Shown piece by piece: positions 23,602-30,425 of a stretch of DNA of 30,597 nt. Below the pieces are notes generated by a model. It ran no database searches and was not told the origin of the DNA. It saw nothing but the letters and a program-made list of their open reading frames with translations. The translations under genes were made by a program, and so were the position numbers. The DNA comes from Cyanobacteriota bacterium (lineage in GTDB: Bacteria; Cyanobacteriota; Cyanobacteriia; Phormidesmidales; Phormidesmidaceae), in the NCBI GenBank assembly GCA_027592485.1, contig JAQCKL010000002.1, forward strand, positions 1-30,597, written 5' to 3'. How positions within the stretch are numbered: the stretch's first letter is position 1; each line of letters begins with the position of its first letter.

Positions 23602-24003
23602 GGATTGCTCCTGGGTAGTGGAATAGTCATCGGAAACTTTGAACAGTCGGTCTATGTTTGGGCAAAAAAATCGCGCTTTTGGATGTCGCCGCCCAGCGGC
23701 ATCACCCCATCGGTTCAATCAAAAACTCGGCGTTATGGGGCATGGATGTTTGGGTTTGTTTGGCCATGATGTGAATCTAACACAACTTAAACCGAATGGT
23801 TAATATTTAAGGTTGACAGCTTTTGCATGGGCGATCGCTCCCCTCGGGCTGGCTTTTAGCCTTGCTAGTGCTTTGTTAAAGCTAAAAACTAGAGAGATCT
23901 GTAGGCTGGGTGAAACGCAGTGCAACCCAACGTTCACAATCGTTTTGTTGGATTCTCCTAACGCGCTACCCAACCTGCAAATTTAAGGTCGAGAGAAGCC
24001 GTA
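23602..24003. other. Intergenic region carrying a palindromic repeat
   Basis: About 400 bp. It holds an inverted TTTTAGC/GCTAAAA pair (about 23863-23887) and the repeat at 23901-23978. An AT-rich stretch near 23780-23820 with GGTTAATATTTAAGGTTGACA is probably part of the SDR promoter zone. No gene seen. Confidence 0.5.
23901..23978. repeat. Interspersed palindromic repeat (GTAGGcTGGGT ... ACCCAaCCTgC type)
   Basis: 78 bp whose ends are nearly inverted: GTAGGCTGGGT on the left, ACCCAACCTGC on the right, with a central CAACCCAACG word. The same general layout is common as an interspersed repeat in cyanobacterial genomes. Family membership is from recollection of the pattern, not from a search. 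Confidence 0.55.
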
Positions 24004-24792
24004 TTACCGCACCAACTGAACTCGGGCCGCTGTCCTCAAGATTTGCCCCGCCAAAATCGCCGCCCCAAACCCGTTGTCGATATTGACCACCCCAACCCCC
24101 GCTGCGCAGGAGTTGAGCATGGTTAGCAGGGGGGCGATCCCACCGAAGCTGGCCCCGTAGCCAATGCTGGTGGGCACCGCCACCACCGGGCAGTCGGCTA
24201 AGCCTGCCACTACACTGGGCAGCGCCCCTTCCATACCCGCCACTACCACCAATACATCCGCCTGATCGATCACCTCCCGATGATTCAGCAAGCGGTGCAG
24301 ACCCGCCACCCCCACGTCCCAGAGGCGGATCACCCGAAACCCCGACAGTTCTGCGGTGACCGCCGCTTCTTCAGCCACGGGCAAATCCGCCGTGCCCGCC
24401 GTGAGAATGCCGATGGTGCCGGGGTGCTTGGGCAGCGTGTGAGGCGTCGGCATGGCGCAAATGCGGGCAGTTTCGTAATAGTGCAGGTTCGGTAGAGCCA
24501 CCCGCAATTGTTGGTAGACTGCCATTTCAATGCGGGTGGCCATAATCACAGCGGTGCCCATGGGAGTCCCTTGCAGGGTTTTGATAATCTGCACAATCTG
24601 GTTTACGGTCTTGCCCGGTCCCCAAATCACTTCTGGGAAACCGGTGCGGAGGGCACGGTGATGATCCACCTTGGCAAAATCATCCACCGGCTCAAAGGCC
24701 AGGTGACGCAACTTTTGCAATGCGATGTCAGGGCTCACATCTCCCTGGGAAACAGCTTCTAATAAGCCTTTTAGCGCCTCGGATGGAGTCAC
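24004..24792 (-). CDS. larB: Nickel-pincer cofactor biosynthesis protein LarB
   Basis: A GTG at 24790-24792 with AGGA 8 nt upstream gives 262 residues, the usual LarB length; the frame stays open to 25053, but that extension looks non-coding. The N-terminal helical part (ALKGLLEAVSQGDVSPDIALQKLR) is followed by VDHHRALRTGFPEVIWGPGKT. The C-terminal half is an AIR-carboxylase (PurE-like) fold with GILTAGTADLPVAEEAAVTAE, VVVAGMEGALPSVVAGL, VAVPTSIGYGASFGGIAPLLTMLNSCAAGVGVVNIDNGFGAA as broken blocks. LarB carboxylates and hydrolyses nicotinic acid adenine dinucleotide to start the cofactor of lactate racemase-type enzymes. larC and larE are not in the window. Confidence 0.9.
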   Translation of the reverse strand: MTPSEALKGLLEAVSQGDVSPDIALQKLRHLAFEPVDDFAKVDHHRALRTGFPEVIWGPGKTVNQIVQIIKTLQGTPMGTAVIMATRIEMAVYQQLRVALPNLHYYETARICAMPTPHTLPKHPGTIGILTAGTADLPVAEEAAVTAELSGFRVIRLWDVGVAGLHRLLNHREVIDQADVLVVVAGMEGALPSVVAGLADCPVVAVPTSIGYGASFGGIAPLLTMLNSCAAGVGVVNIDNGFGAAILAGQILRTAARVQLVR

Positions 24793-25083
24793 AAGCAATC
24801 CTGAATGGGGGTTGCTGTCTAGGCTATCGTTTTTGTCTCGGCTTGGTGGGCAACATAGATCGGTCGTGGCCGATCGCTGGGCAGCCAGTTTGCGGCGCGA
24901 GCACAATAGCGTAAGGAGACCGTTTTTCTGGCTTCCCATCCTCCGAATCCCTGTGCTTTGTTGCCGTTCGTTGATGCGTTTCGGCTTGGGAACGACCGTG
25001 AAACAACCGCAATGGCGAAGTTGCGCTGAAGGGGCCTCTCGACTGCATTTCAATCCACACCGTTAACATTTGGGTAAGCCAGG

Positions 25084-25299
25084 ATGGTCCAAAATGCGCT
25101 GGGCGGTCGAGTCTTGCAGGTTGCCAGCAAAGCCCCGCTACGGCTGGTATTGATTATTCCTTTCGTGTTTCAGATCTTTGCTGCAGTGGGGCTGACTGGC
25201 TATTTATCGCTCCGAAACGGACAGCGGGCTGTCAACAACGTCGCCACTCAATTACGGCAGGAAACCACCGCCCGAATCCAAGATCGCCTGGGCACCTAA
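25084..25299 (+). pseudogene. Truncated N-terminus of a membrane sensor (kinase/cyclase type)
   Basis: 72 codons ending in TAA. The peptide matches the start of large cyanobacterial sensors: a short leader, LRLVLIIPFVFQIFAAVGL (membrane helix), TGYLSLRNGQRAVNNVATQLR and the beginning of the extracellular cache-type domain (ETTARIQDRL). Full-length members continue for several hundred residues into a sensing domain and then a histidine kinase or nucleotide cyclase. Here the frame stops and no continuation is recognised in any frame of the next 220 bp. The break coincides with the left arm of an inverted repeat. A short expressed peptide cannot be ruled out. Confidence 0.65.
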
Positions 25300-25300
25300 A

Positions 25301-25360
25301 CCACATCCAACTTGAAAACTTGAGTTTTTACCGTGGGGCGAACTACGGGTTTGGATGTGG
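25301..25360. repeat. Inverted repeat at the break of the sensor fragment
   Basis: Perfect 10-bp arms CCACATCCAA (25301-25310) and TTGGATGTGG (25351-25360). The stem can extend to TAAACC/GGTTTA with an offset. It starts 1 nt after the premature stop, so it may be a deletion scar or the remains of an inserted small element. Confidence 0.6.
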
Positions 25361-25522
25361 CCAAGGTTTAAATCTACCAGGGACTGATTTTTTCAGGCAG
25401 ACAGAACCCTGACGCTGTTTTAGGCTGCACAAGGGCAAGCAGTTGACAGACTGTGAACCTGCTGCAATTTTGACGGACATCTCCCTGATAATGTGACCGA
25501 CGCTAACTGGAGGTAGACGCTA

Positions 25523-25798
25523 GTGGATGGTGTAGGGGTCGCGATCGCAGAAACGCTCATCAAGATTGTCCGGGGGTATCTCTTTGCTGGGCTGGTCTTT
25601 TCGGTACCCTTCGTTATCTTTGGCATCCAGCGTGTGGATCCATCGGTAAAGGGGTGGAATGTGCTGTTTCGGGTCTTGATTTTGCCAGGGTTGAGCGTTT
25701 TTTGGCCGTTGTTTGCGGTGCGTTTAGTGCGCGGTAAGCGCCACCCGGTCGAACGCACGGCCCACCGCTTAGCCGCCCAATCCGCATCCCATCCATGA
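25523..25798 (+). CDS. Small membrane protein, first gene of the redox operon
   Basis: GTG start at 25523 with GGAGG 9 nt upstream; 91 residues. Two hydrophobic segments: about 18-36 (GYLFAGLVFSVPFVIFGI) and about 46-67 (VLFRVLILPGLSVFWPLFA). A basic tail RLVRGKRHPVERTAHR follows. The pattern DPSVKGW...FRVLILPG...WP with a C-terminal ER-x-AHR recurs in small bacterial membrane proteins that I associate with ferric-reductase/Rieske loci; this is a recollection, not a search. Its stop is 10 nt before the next gene, whose ribosome-binding site overlaps the stop. Function unknown; a subunit or assembly factor is a reasonable guess. Confidence 0.75.
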   Translation: MDGVGVAIAETLIKIVRGYLFAGLVFSVPFVIFGIQRVDPSVKGWNVLFRVLILPGLSVFWPLFAVRLVRGKRHPVERTAHRLAAQSASHP

Positions 25799-25808
25799 GG
25801 ACCCGCCG

Positions 25809-26309
25809 ATGATTTTATCCAGACGCCAAGTCCATTTCTATAGCTTTGTCGGGTTAGGGATAATCCTGCCTATTGTCTTCATTGCTGGGCTGGCCCTGCG
25901 CCCCAACTACGATATGCAAGCCACCGATGCGGCCACGGACCTGTTTGCCCAAGCCGGTTTTGCCACCGGTGAGGACGGCGAAGCGATCTCCAGCGACAGC
26001 TTTACGGTGGCCCGCGTCCCCATTGCCGCCGAGACCCTGCGCCTCACCGACGGCTCAGTGGTGCTTGACCTCACCCCCAAAAAGTCCCTCCCAGTGGTGG
26101 ATGTATTGGTGTATTGGGATGCGGGTAGCGAAGCCCCCGAAGCCTTGGGGGACGAAGCGGTGCTCTTGGGCAATTTAGCCGGTGACGCCCGGCGACGGTT
26201 TGAGATCCCAGCGGAACTGCAAGGGCAAAGTGGGCAACTGGTGTTTTACAGCCAAGCCCAGTCCCAGGTGGTGACCGCTGCGCCGTTCGCCGCAGAAATG
26301 ACCCAGTAG
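25809..26309 (+). CDS. Membrane-anchored periplasmic protein of the redox operon
   Basis: 166 residues. A basic start MILSRRQ is followed by one membrane helix (about 10-30, SFVGLGIILPIVFIAGLAL), so the bulk lies outside the cytoplasm by the positive-inside rule. The rest is acidic and beta-rich (SVVLDLTPKKSLPVVDVLVYWDAG; GDEAVLLGNLAG; FEIPAELQGQSGQLVFYS), with no cysteine and no recognised family. GAGGA precedes the ATG by 7 nt. Its stop codon TAG lies inside a palindromic repeat. Probably an accessory subunit. Confidence 0.75.
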   Translation: MILSRRQVHFYSFVGLGIILPIVFIAGLALRPNYDMQATDAATDLFAQAGFATGEDGEAISSDSFTVARVPIAAETLRLTDGSVVLDLTPKKSLPVVDVLVYWDAGSEAPEALGDEAVLLGNLAGDARRRFEIPAELQGQSGQLVFYSQAQSQVVTAAPFAAEMTQ

Positions 26310-26330
26310 GGGCGCACAGTGTGCCCCTAC
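26306..26330. repeat. GTAGGGGC palindromic repeat overlapping a stop codon
   Basis: GTAGGGGCGCAC and GTGCCCCTAC form a near-perfect hairpin (one bulged base, 3-nt loop). The TAG stop of the preceding gene (26307-26309) is the 5' part of the left arm. This general type of repeat is common in bacterial intergenic DNA. Confidence 0.7.
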
Positions 26331-26429
26331 CCCAGGGGTTACCGATTTTCTCTGACAACCATTTCACCCTGCACCCTTCCCGCAAGCAAAAACCGGGACC
26401 CAAGCCCTTTAACCCCTCCCATTGAAGCT

Positions 26430-27521
26430 ATGAGTGTTGGCTATAAATCAATTCAGTGGAACCGGCAAAAGCTGATCTACGACCTTATTCTGTGGGCCTC
26501 CGTGGCCGCCTATATCGCCATTTTTATGGCGGTGACCAAAGGCATCGACAGTAATTTAGATATTCGTGGTGTACAGATTCGGGCCTATGGCTCCGCCGCC
26601 TTTTTGCTGCTCCACGTGATTTTGTCCATTGGCCCCCTGAGTCGCCTCAGTCCGAAATTCCATCCCCTGCTGTTTAATCGGCGGCACATGGGGGTGACGA
26701 TGTTTTTCTTGGCCCTGATCCATGTGGTGGGGCTCAACCTCCCAGGATTGCCGCTAAAGACCACAGGAGCCCTGACTTGGTACCACGACTTCGGCAACCT
26801 CGACCCTTTGGTGAGCCTGTTTGTGGGCAACAGCCACTACGGCGATTTCATCCAGTTTCCCTTTGAAATCCTCGGCGTCGGTGCCCTTGCGATCTTTTTT
26901 GTGATGGCCGCCACCAGCCACGATTTTTGGCTAGTCAACCTCACCGCCCCGATTTGGAAAGCCCTGCATATGGGGGTTTATGTGGCCTATGGCCTCCTCG
27001 TTGGCCATGTGGTATTGGGGGCGCTGCAAAGTAACCGCCACCCCGCGATGACCGTAGCGGTCGGGGTCGGCCTGGTGTGGATTGTGGGTCTGCATTTGCT
27101 GGCCGGGAGTCGTGAGATCAAGCAAGACAAGGCTACCCTATCCCCCAGTGACGATGGATTTGTAGATGTCGGTACCGTGGCTGAAATTCCCGACAACCGC
27201 GCCAAGGTGGTCACCATTAGTGGCGAACGGGTGGCGGTTTTTAAGTACGACGGCAAGATTTCGGCGGTGTCGAATGTGTGCCAGCACCAAAATGGCCCCC
27301 TCGGGGAAGGCAAGGTGATCGACGGTTGCATTACCTGCCCTTGGCATGGCTATCAATATTTGCCCGACTGCGGTGCTTCGCCGCCGCCCTTTACCGAGCG
27401 CATCCCCACCTTTGATGTGCGCTTAGCGGGCGATGGCCAAGGGCCGGTCGAAGACCAACGCATTTTTGTGCGGGCCATCCCCAATGCCCCCGGCACCCAT
27501 GTTGACCCCGCCGTAATCTGA
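26430..27521 (+). CDS. Ferric-reductase-like heme protein fused to a Rieske [2Fe-2S] domain
   Basis: ATG at 26430; 363 residues. The in-frame extension to 26319 runs through the palindromic repeat and is not used. Six helices at about 15-37, 50-70, 86-104, 142-165, 175-199 and 205-226 form a ferric_reduct-like core with candidate heme ligands H62, H86/H98 and H180/H193. From about 243 a Rieske domain follows: C284-Q-H286 and C303-P-W-H306 bind the cluster, and the ASPPPFTERIPTF loop is Rieske-ferredoxin-like. C300 and C313 are extra. Charge distribution puts the Rieske domain in the cytoplasm. It could pass electrons from a cytoplasmic donor across the membrane via b hemes, comparable in plan to MsrQ. 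Donor and acceptor are unknown. Confidence 0.85.
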   Translation: MSVGYKSIQWNRQKLIYDLILWASVAAYIAIFMAVTKGIDSNLDIRGVQIRAYGSAAFLLLHVILSIGPLSRLSPKFHPLLFNRRHMGVTMFFLALIHVVGLNLPGLPLKTTGALTWYHDFGNLDPLVSLFVGNSHYGDFIQFPFEILGVGALAIFFVMAATSHDFWLVNLTAPIWKALHMGVYVAYGLLVGHVVLGALQSNRHPAMTVAVGVGLVWIVGLHLLAGSREIKQDKATLSPSDDGFVDVGTVAEIPDNRAKVVTISGERVAVFKYDGKISAVSNVCQHQNGPLGEGKVIDGCITCPWHGYQYLPDCGASPPPFTERIPTFDVRLAGDGQGPVEDQRIFVRAIPNAPGTHVDPAVI

Positions 27522-27560
27522 CCCCGCCGGAACTGACCTACGCCCTTGCAGAGACTTCCC

Positions 27561-28319
27561 ATGAGCACATCCCCCAACGACGAGTTTTACGTCAATTACA
27601 GCAAGATGCCCTCCAGCTACCGCTGGTTCTTGTTCAAGGTCATCCCCCTACTGGTGATCGGTGTGGTGGCCTTTGCCTGGTTGCTACCGGGCATCCACAA
27701 TCAATTCAATTCAGGCAAATTCCAGGCCCAGAGCTTCGACGGGTTTTTGGTGGGCGAGCCCATCCCCCACATCATTGTGCCGCGACCGGGCAACACCCAA
27801 GCGGGTCCCGCCTTCTCACGCTACTTCCTCTCTGCCACCAATAAGGCTGGCCCTTCCCAAAAGATTTTGGATCAGGCGGGTCAGTGGGTGACTCTCAAGG
27901 GCGTCTTGGTCTCTCGCAGTAACTTGTCCATGGTGGCCGTCCAGTCTGCCGAACCCATTGACCCACCGACTGGTGTGGCAGAGGTCAGGCCCGATGAGGG
28001 CAACGCTTTGGGCAGCTATGCCTTGGAAGGCGAAATCCTCGATGGCAAATGCTATCCCGGCATCATGAAGCCCGGTCACACCAAGACCCATCGGGCCTGC
28101 GCCATCCGTTGCATTAGCGGCGGGGTGCCCGCAGTCTTCCGCGTACAGAATGACGGCGATGTCATGTACTTCCTGCTGGCCGACTCAGCCGGTCAGGCGG
28201 TCAACGCTCGCGTCTTGGACTGGGTGGCTGATTCGATTCGGATTACGGGGGAGGTCACCCAGTATGACGACATGTATGTGCTGAAAGCAGACCCTGAAGG
28301 CTATGAGCGACTAGGGTAG
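27561..28319 (+). CDS. Membrane-anchored protein with conserved three-cysteine motif
   Basis: 252 residues from the ATG at 27561 (a TTG at 27546 is less likely). Short cytoplasmic N-terminus, one helix at about 26-44 (KVIPLLVIGVVAFAWLLPG), then a periplasmic domain. The hallmark is GKCYPGIMKPG (C164) and RACAIRCISGG (C180, C184), spaced like a redox or metal-ligand site, with H173 and H177 between. Similar KCY-x-G-x-MKPG ... CA-x-RC-x-x-GG sequences occur in uncharacterised bacterial proteins. With the preceding heme/Rieske gene 39 nt upstream, it is likely the electron acceptor or the functional periplasmic subunit. This is inference. Confidence 0.8.
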   Translation: MSTSPNDEFYVNYSKMPSSYRWFLFKVIPLLVIGVVAFAWLLPGIHNQFNSGKFQAQSFDGFLVGEPIPHIIVPRPGNTQAGPAFSRYFLSATNKAGPSQKILDQAGQWVTLKGVLVSRSNLSMVAVQSAEPIDPPTGVAEVRPDEGNALGSYALEGEILDGKCYPGIMKPGHTKTHRACAIRCISGGVPAVFRVQNDGDVMYFLLADSAGQAVNARVLDWVADSIRITGEVTQYDDMYVLKADPEGYERLG

Positions 28320-28412
28320 AACATTTCTAATTGTAAAGTTTTCCCGGTTTTGCATAAGTCAAGGGTCGCCAGCGGTAGTTCCTATTGTGTGCAACGTTTA
28401 GGCGATTCGATC

Positions 28413-29471
28413 ATGGGCTCTACCAAGCTACTTCCTCTATTAACCAATACGGCATCCACGACCTTAACGGTTTGGCTATACTGCACAGCCCGCGCCGCGC
28501 TGCCATTACAGGAGAGGGTCACCGAGGGCTGGCAGCAGTTTGACCAAGGGAATATTGCAGCGGCGATCGCCTGCTTCCAAGAGGTGCTGGTGCGTGCTCA
28601 GAGATTAGGGGATATCTATTTTTCGAATATTGCTGGCAATAGCCTGCAGTTTGTAGAGCAGACCCTGGTCGATCTTGAGGCGGAACTAGAAGCCCTAGAA
28701 CTCAACGGGGATGAAACTGCTCTCGCCCAGGGGGAATGCAGCCTGGGGTATGAGCATTTATCTGCTGCCCAGGAGGCCATCCAAGCAGCCTGCTTCTCAG
28801 CCGCTTTGCATTACCTAGACCAGGCCCTGCGTCAGTTCTCCGCCAGCGGTCAGCTCACCGGGGTCGGCCAAAGCTTGTCCACCATGGCTACGGTACATTT
28901 AGCCACAGCAGACTACAGTCGGGCATTGACCTATGGGCAGGCGGCGATCGCCGTTTTAGAAGACTGTGATGCGCTGCCAGACTCGGCCCACACCTTACAG
29001 ACCCTGGGTTTAGCCCATTTCCATCTTGGTGATTGGGCCGCAGCCCAAGCCCGCCTGGAGCAAGCCGCGACCTTATATCACCGCCTTGCGGATTCCAGAG
29101 CGGAGGGCATTACCCTCAATCATCTGGGACAGGTCTATAGCCAACAAAAGGACTTTATGTTTGCCTTAGCAACCTATGAAGCAGCCCTTGATTGCTGTCT
29201 GGAGTTGCCCTCGGCGGCGACACAGGAACTGACGGCAACGGTATTACGCCATACGGGTCAATTGTATGAAGGCATGGGGTATTGCGAATTCGCGATCGCG
29301 CCCTACCGTGATGCCCTAGATACGTATCAAAAGCTGGGAGATATCGCCAAAGCAACATTGCTTTTACAGCACTTGGGTAGCCTCTATGAAGCCCAAGGGC
29401 AGTATGCTATGGCCGTTGAATGCTACCACCAGCTTCAGCAAATTCATCCCCTGCCAGAGAATCCCCAGTAG
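28413..29471 (+). CDS. TPR-repeat protein
   Basis: 352 residues from the ATG at 28413; an upstream TTG at 28350 would add 21 residues without support. A hydrophobic stretch near the N-terminus (TNTASTTLTVWLYCTARAALP) could be a signal or membrane anchor. From about 40 on there are repeated TPR units: EGWQQFDQGNIAAAIACFQEVL, AALHYLDQALRQFSASG, AQARLEQAATLYHRLAD, ALATYEAALDCC, AIAPYRDALDTYQKLGD and AVECYHQLQQI. The spacing and L-G-x-x-Y words resemble the Rapsyn/LGN-type TPR arrays common in cyanobacteria. Protein-protein scaffold; partner unknown. It follows the redox operon by 93 bp and may be separately transcribed. Confidence 0.75.
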   Translation: MGSTKLLPLLTNTASTTLTVWLYCTARAALPLQERVTEGWQQFDQGNIAAAIACFQEVLVRAQRLGDIYFSNIAGNSLQFVEQTLVDLEAELEALELNGDETALAQGECSLGYEHLSAAQEAIQAACFSAALHYLDQALRQFSASGQLTGVGQSLSTMATVHLATADYSRALTYGQAAIAVLEDCDALPDSAHTLQTLGLAHFHLGDWAAAQARLEQAATLYHRLADSRAEGITLNHLGQVYSQQKDFMFALATYEAALDCCLELPSAATQELTATVLRHTGQLYEGMGYCEFAIAPYRDALDTYQKLGDIAKATLLLQHLGSLYEAQGQYAMAVECYHQLQQIHPLPENPQ

Positions 29472-29515
29472 GCTAGACCGGATGCTAGGGGGGCATAAAG
29501 GATAAGGTTCATGCT

Positions 29516-29549
29516 AAAAACCTGCCCATGATTCGCATCATAGGCAGGT
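29516..29549 (-). terminator. Rho-independent terminator of psaL
   Basis: Stem 29520-29532 with 29537-29549 (13 bp, one mismatch), loop TCGC. On the minus strand it is followed by TTTTT (29516-29520). It lies 34 nt after the psaL stop. Confidence 0.85.
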
Positions 29550-29582
29550 CAAATCTTGGCAATTTCAGTGCTTTGCCGAAAC

Positions 29583-30032
29583 TTACATAGACAATAAAGC
29601 GGGGGTTTGGGACAGCAGGAAGGCGAAGAAAGCTCCACCACAGCCACCGATAAAGAAGCCAGTGGCGAATTCACTCCATCCTTCAGCGGTGCCAAACTCC
29701 TTGGGCGGTTCAGGCGTCGTGATGGTGGCGATCGCATCGCCTGTACGAACTGAGCCATGCAGAGATAGCGCAACGGTCAAGATTGTAACCAAAGCAATGG
29801 CACCAGCCACGCCCGCCTCAGAGGCGATAGCACTTGACCGCAGGGGTCCTAGCAGGGCTAAAGGACCATAAATGAAATAGCCATGGGCCATTCCAATCTC
29901 GAGTCCCCGACGTTGTGCCGACAGGTTCGCCCGATATGCAGGAAGATTACGGATAAATGCCGTTGAGAAGCCTGAAGAGTTCAACGGTGTTGCTAAGTTC
30001 CCAACTTGGGGATCAATTGCAGACTGAACCAT
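29583..30032 (-). CDS. psaL: Photosystem I subunit XI, PsaL
   Basis: 149 residues, normal size. Typical blocks: DPQVGNLATPLNSS at the N-terminus, FIRNLPAYRANLSAQRRGLEIGMAHGYFIYGPL, GPLRSSAIASEAGVAGAIALVTILTVALSLHG, and the C-terminal GWSEFATGFFIGGCGGAFFAFLL. Three membrane helices. PsaL sits at the centre of trimeric or tetrameric photosystem I and is needed for oligomer formation; it binds chlorophyll and carotenoid and contacts PsaI. AAGG lies about 12 nt before the ATG. It is divergent from psaI, with its own terminator. Confidence 0.97.
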   Translation of the reverse strand: MVQSAIDPQVGNLATPLNSSGFSTAFIRNLPAYRANLSAQRRGLEIGMAHGYFIYGPLALLGPLRSSAIASEAGVAGAIALVTILTVALSLHGSVRTGDAIATITTPEPPKEFGTAEGWSEFATGFFIGGCGGAFFAFLLSQTPALLSM

Positions 30033-30207
30033 ATTTTATAAAGACCTTGGCTAGCTAACAACAAAGACTAAGGACTAGAAAGTAGATTAGGACTAAATGC
30101 ACACACCTTAGGGCTTTGTTAAAAAAATTGACAATCAGCCAAGGGGGCTGAGCTTAGTAGTATTCTGAGCTTCATGGTGTAGACATTTCATTAGGTACCT
30201 CGAAACT
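30033..30207. promoter_or_regulatory. Divergent psaL-psaI promoter region
   Basis: 175 bp. Seen: a near-direct repeat TAAGGACTAG / TTAGGACTAA (about 30069-30108), an AT run, TTGACA (30128-30133), and a palindrome TCAGCC-N5-GGCTGA (30135-30151) just after it. The TTGACA could be the -35 of psaI, but no well-spaced -10 is evident (TAGTAT at 30158 is 24 nt away). No clear HLR1 (RpaB) repeat was recognised. Confidence 0.4.
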
Positions 30208-30321
30208 ATGCTAGGTGATTATGCAGCTTCTTTCCTGCCTGTGGCGCTAGTGCCGATGCTCGCGGTTTCAGCGTTTGCTGTGATGGGTCTCTTATTTATC
30301 TACGTTGAGAGTGATGCCTAG
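30208..30321 (+). CDS. psaI: Photosystem I subunit VIII, PsaI
   Basis: 37 residues, easily missed because of its size. It starts MLGDYAASFLPVALVP, has one membrane helix (about 10-32, MLAVSAFAVMGLLFIYVE) and ends SDA. The LPxxLVPxxG/A...A...LFxYxE pattern is diagnostic of PsaI. It is a single-helix photosystem I subunit in the thylakoid membrane that stabilises PsaL and the oligomer. No strong Shine-Dalgarno word; GGTACC lies about 10 nt upstream. It is followed by a clear terminator. Confidence 0.95.
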   Translation: MLGDYAASFLPVALVPMLAVSAFAVMGLLFIYVESDA

Positions 30322-30380
30322 GTTAGGGTCGATTGCGATCAGCTAATTCCTCTTGGCTTGCGCTGTGGTGCACATTTGGA

Positions 30381-30425
30381 GCAGATATGACCAATGAGCT
30401 CAAAAATGGTCGTATCTGCTTTTTT
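30381..30425 (+). terminator. Rho-independent terminator of psaI
   Basis: Stem 30381-30393 with 30407-30419 (13 bp including one G-T pair), 13-nt loop, then six T. It lies 60 nt after the psaI stop. Confidence 0.9.

Noticed and set aside
24793..25053. 87-residue extension of LarB
   Set aside because: Arg/Ser/Cys-rich, unlike LarB; the GTG with AGGA gives the expected length.
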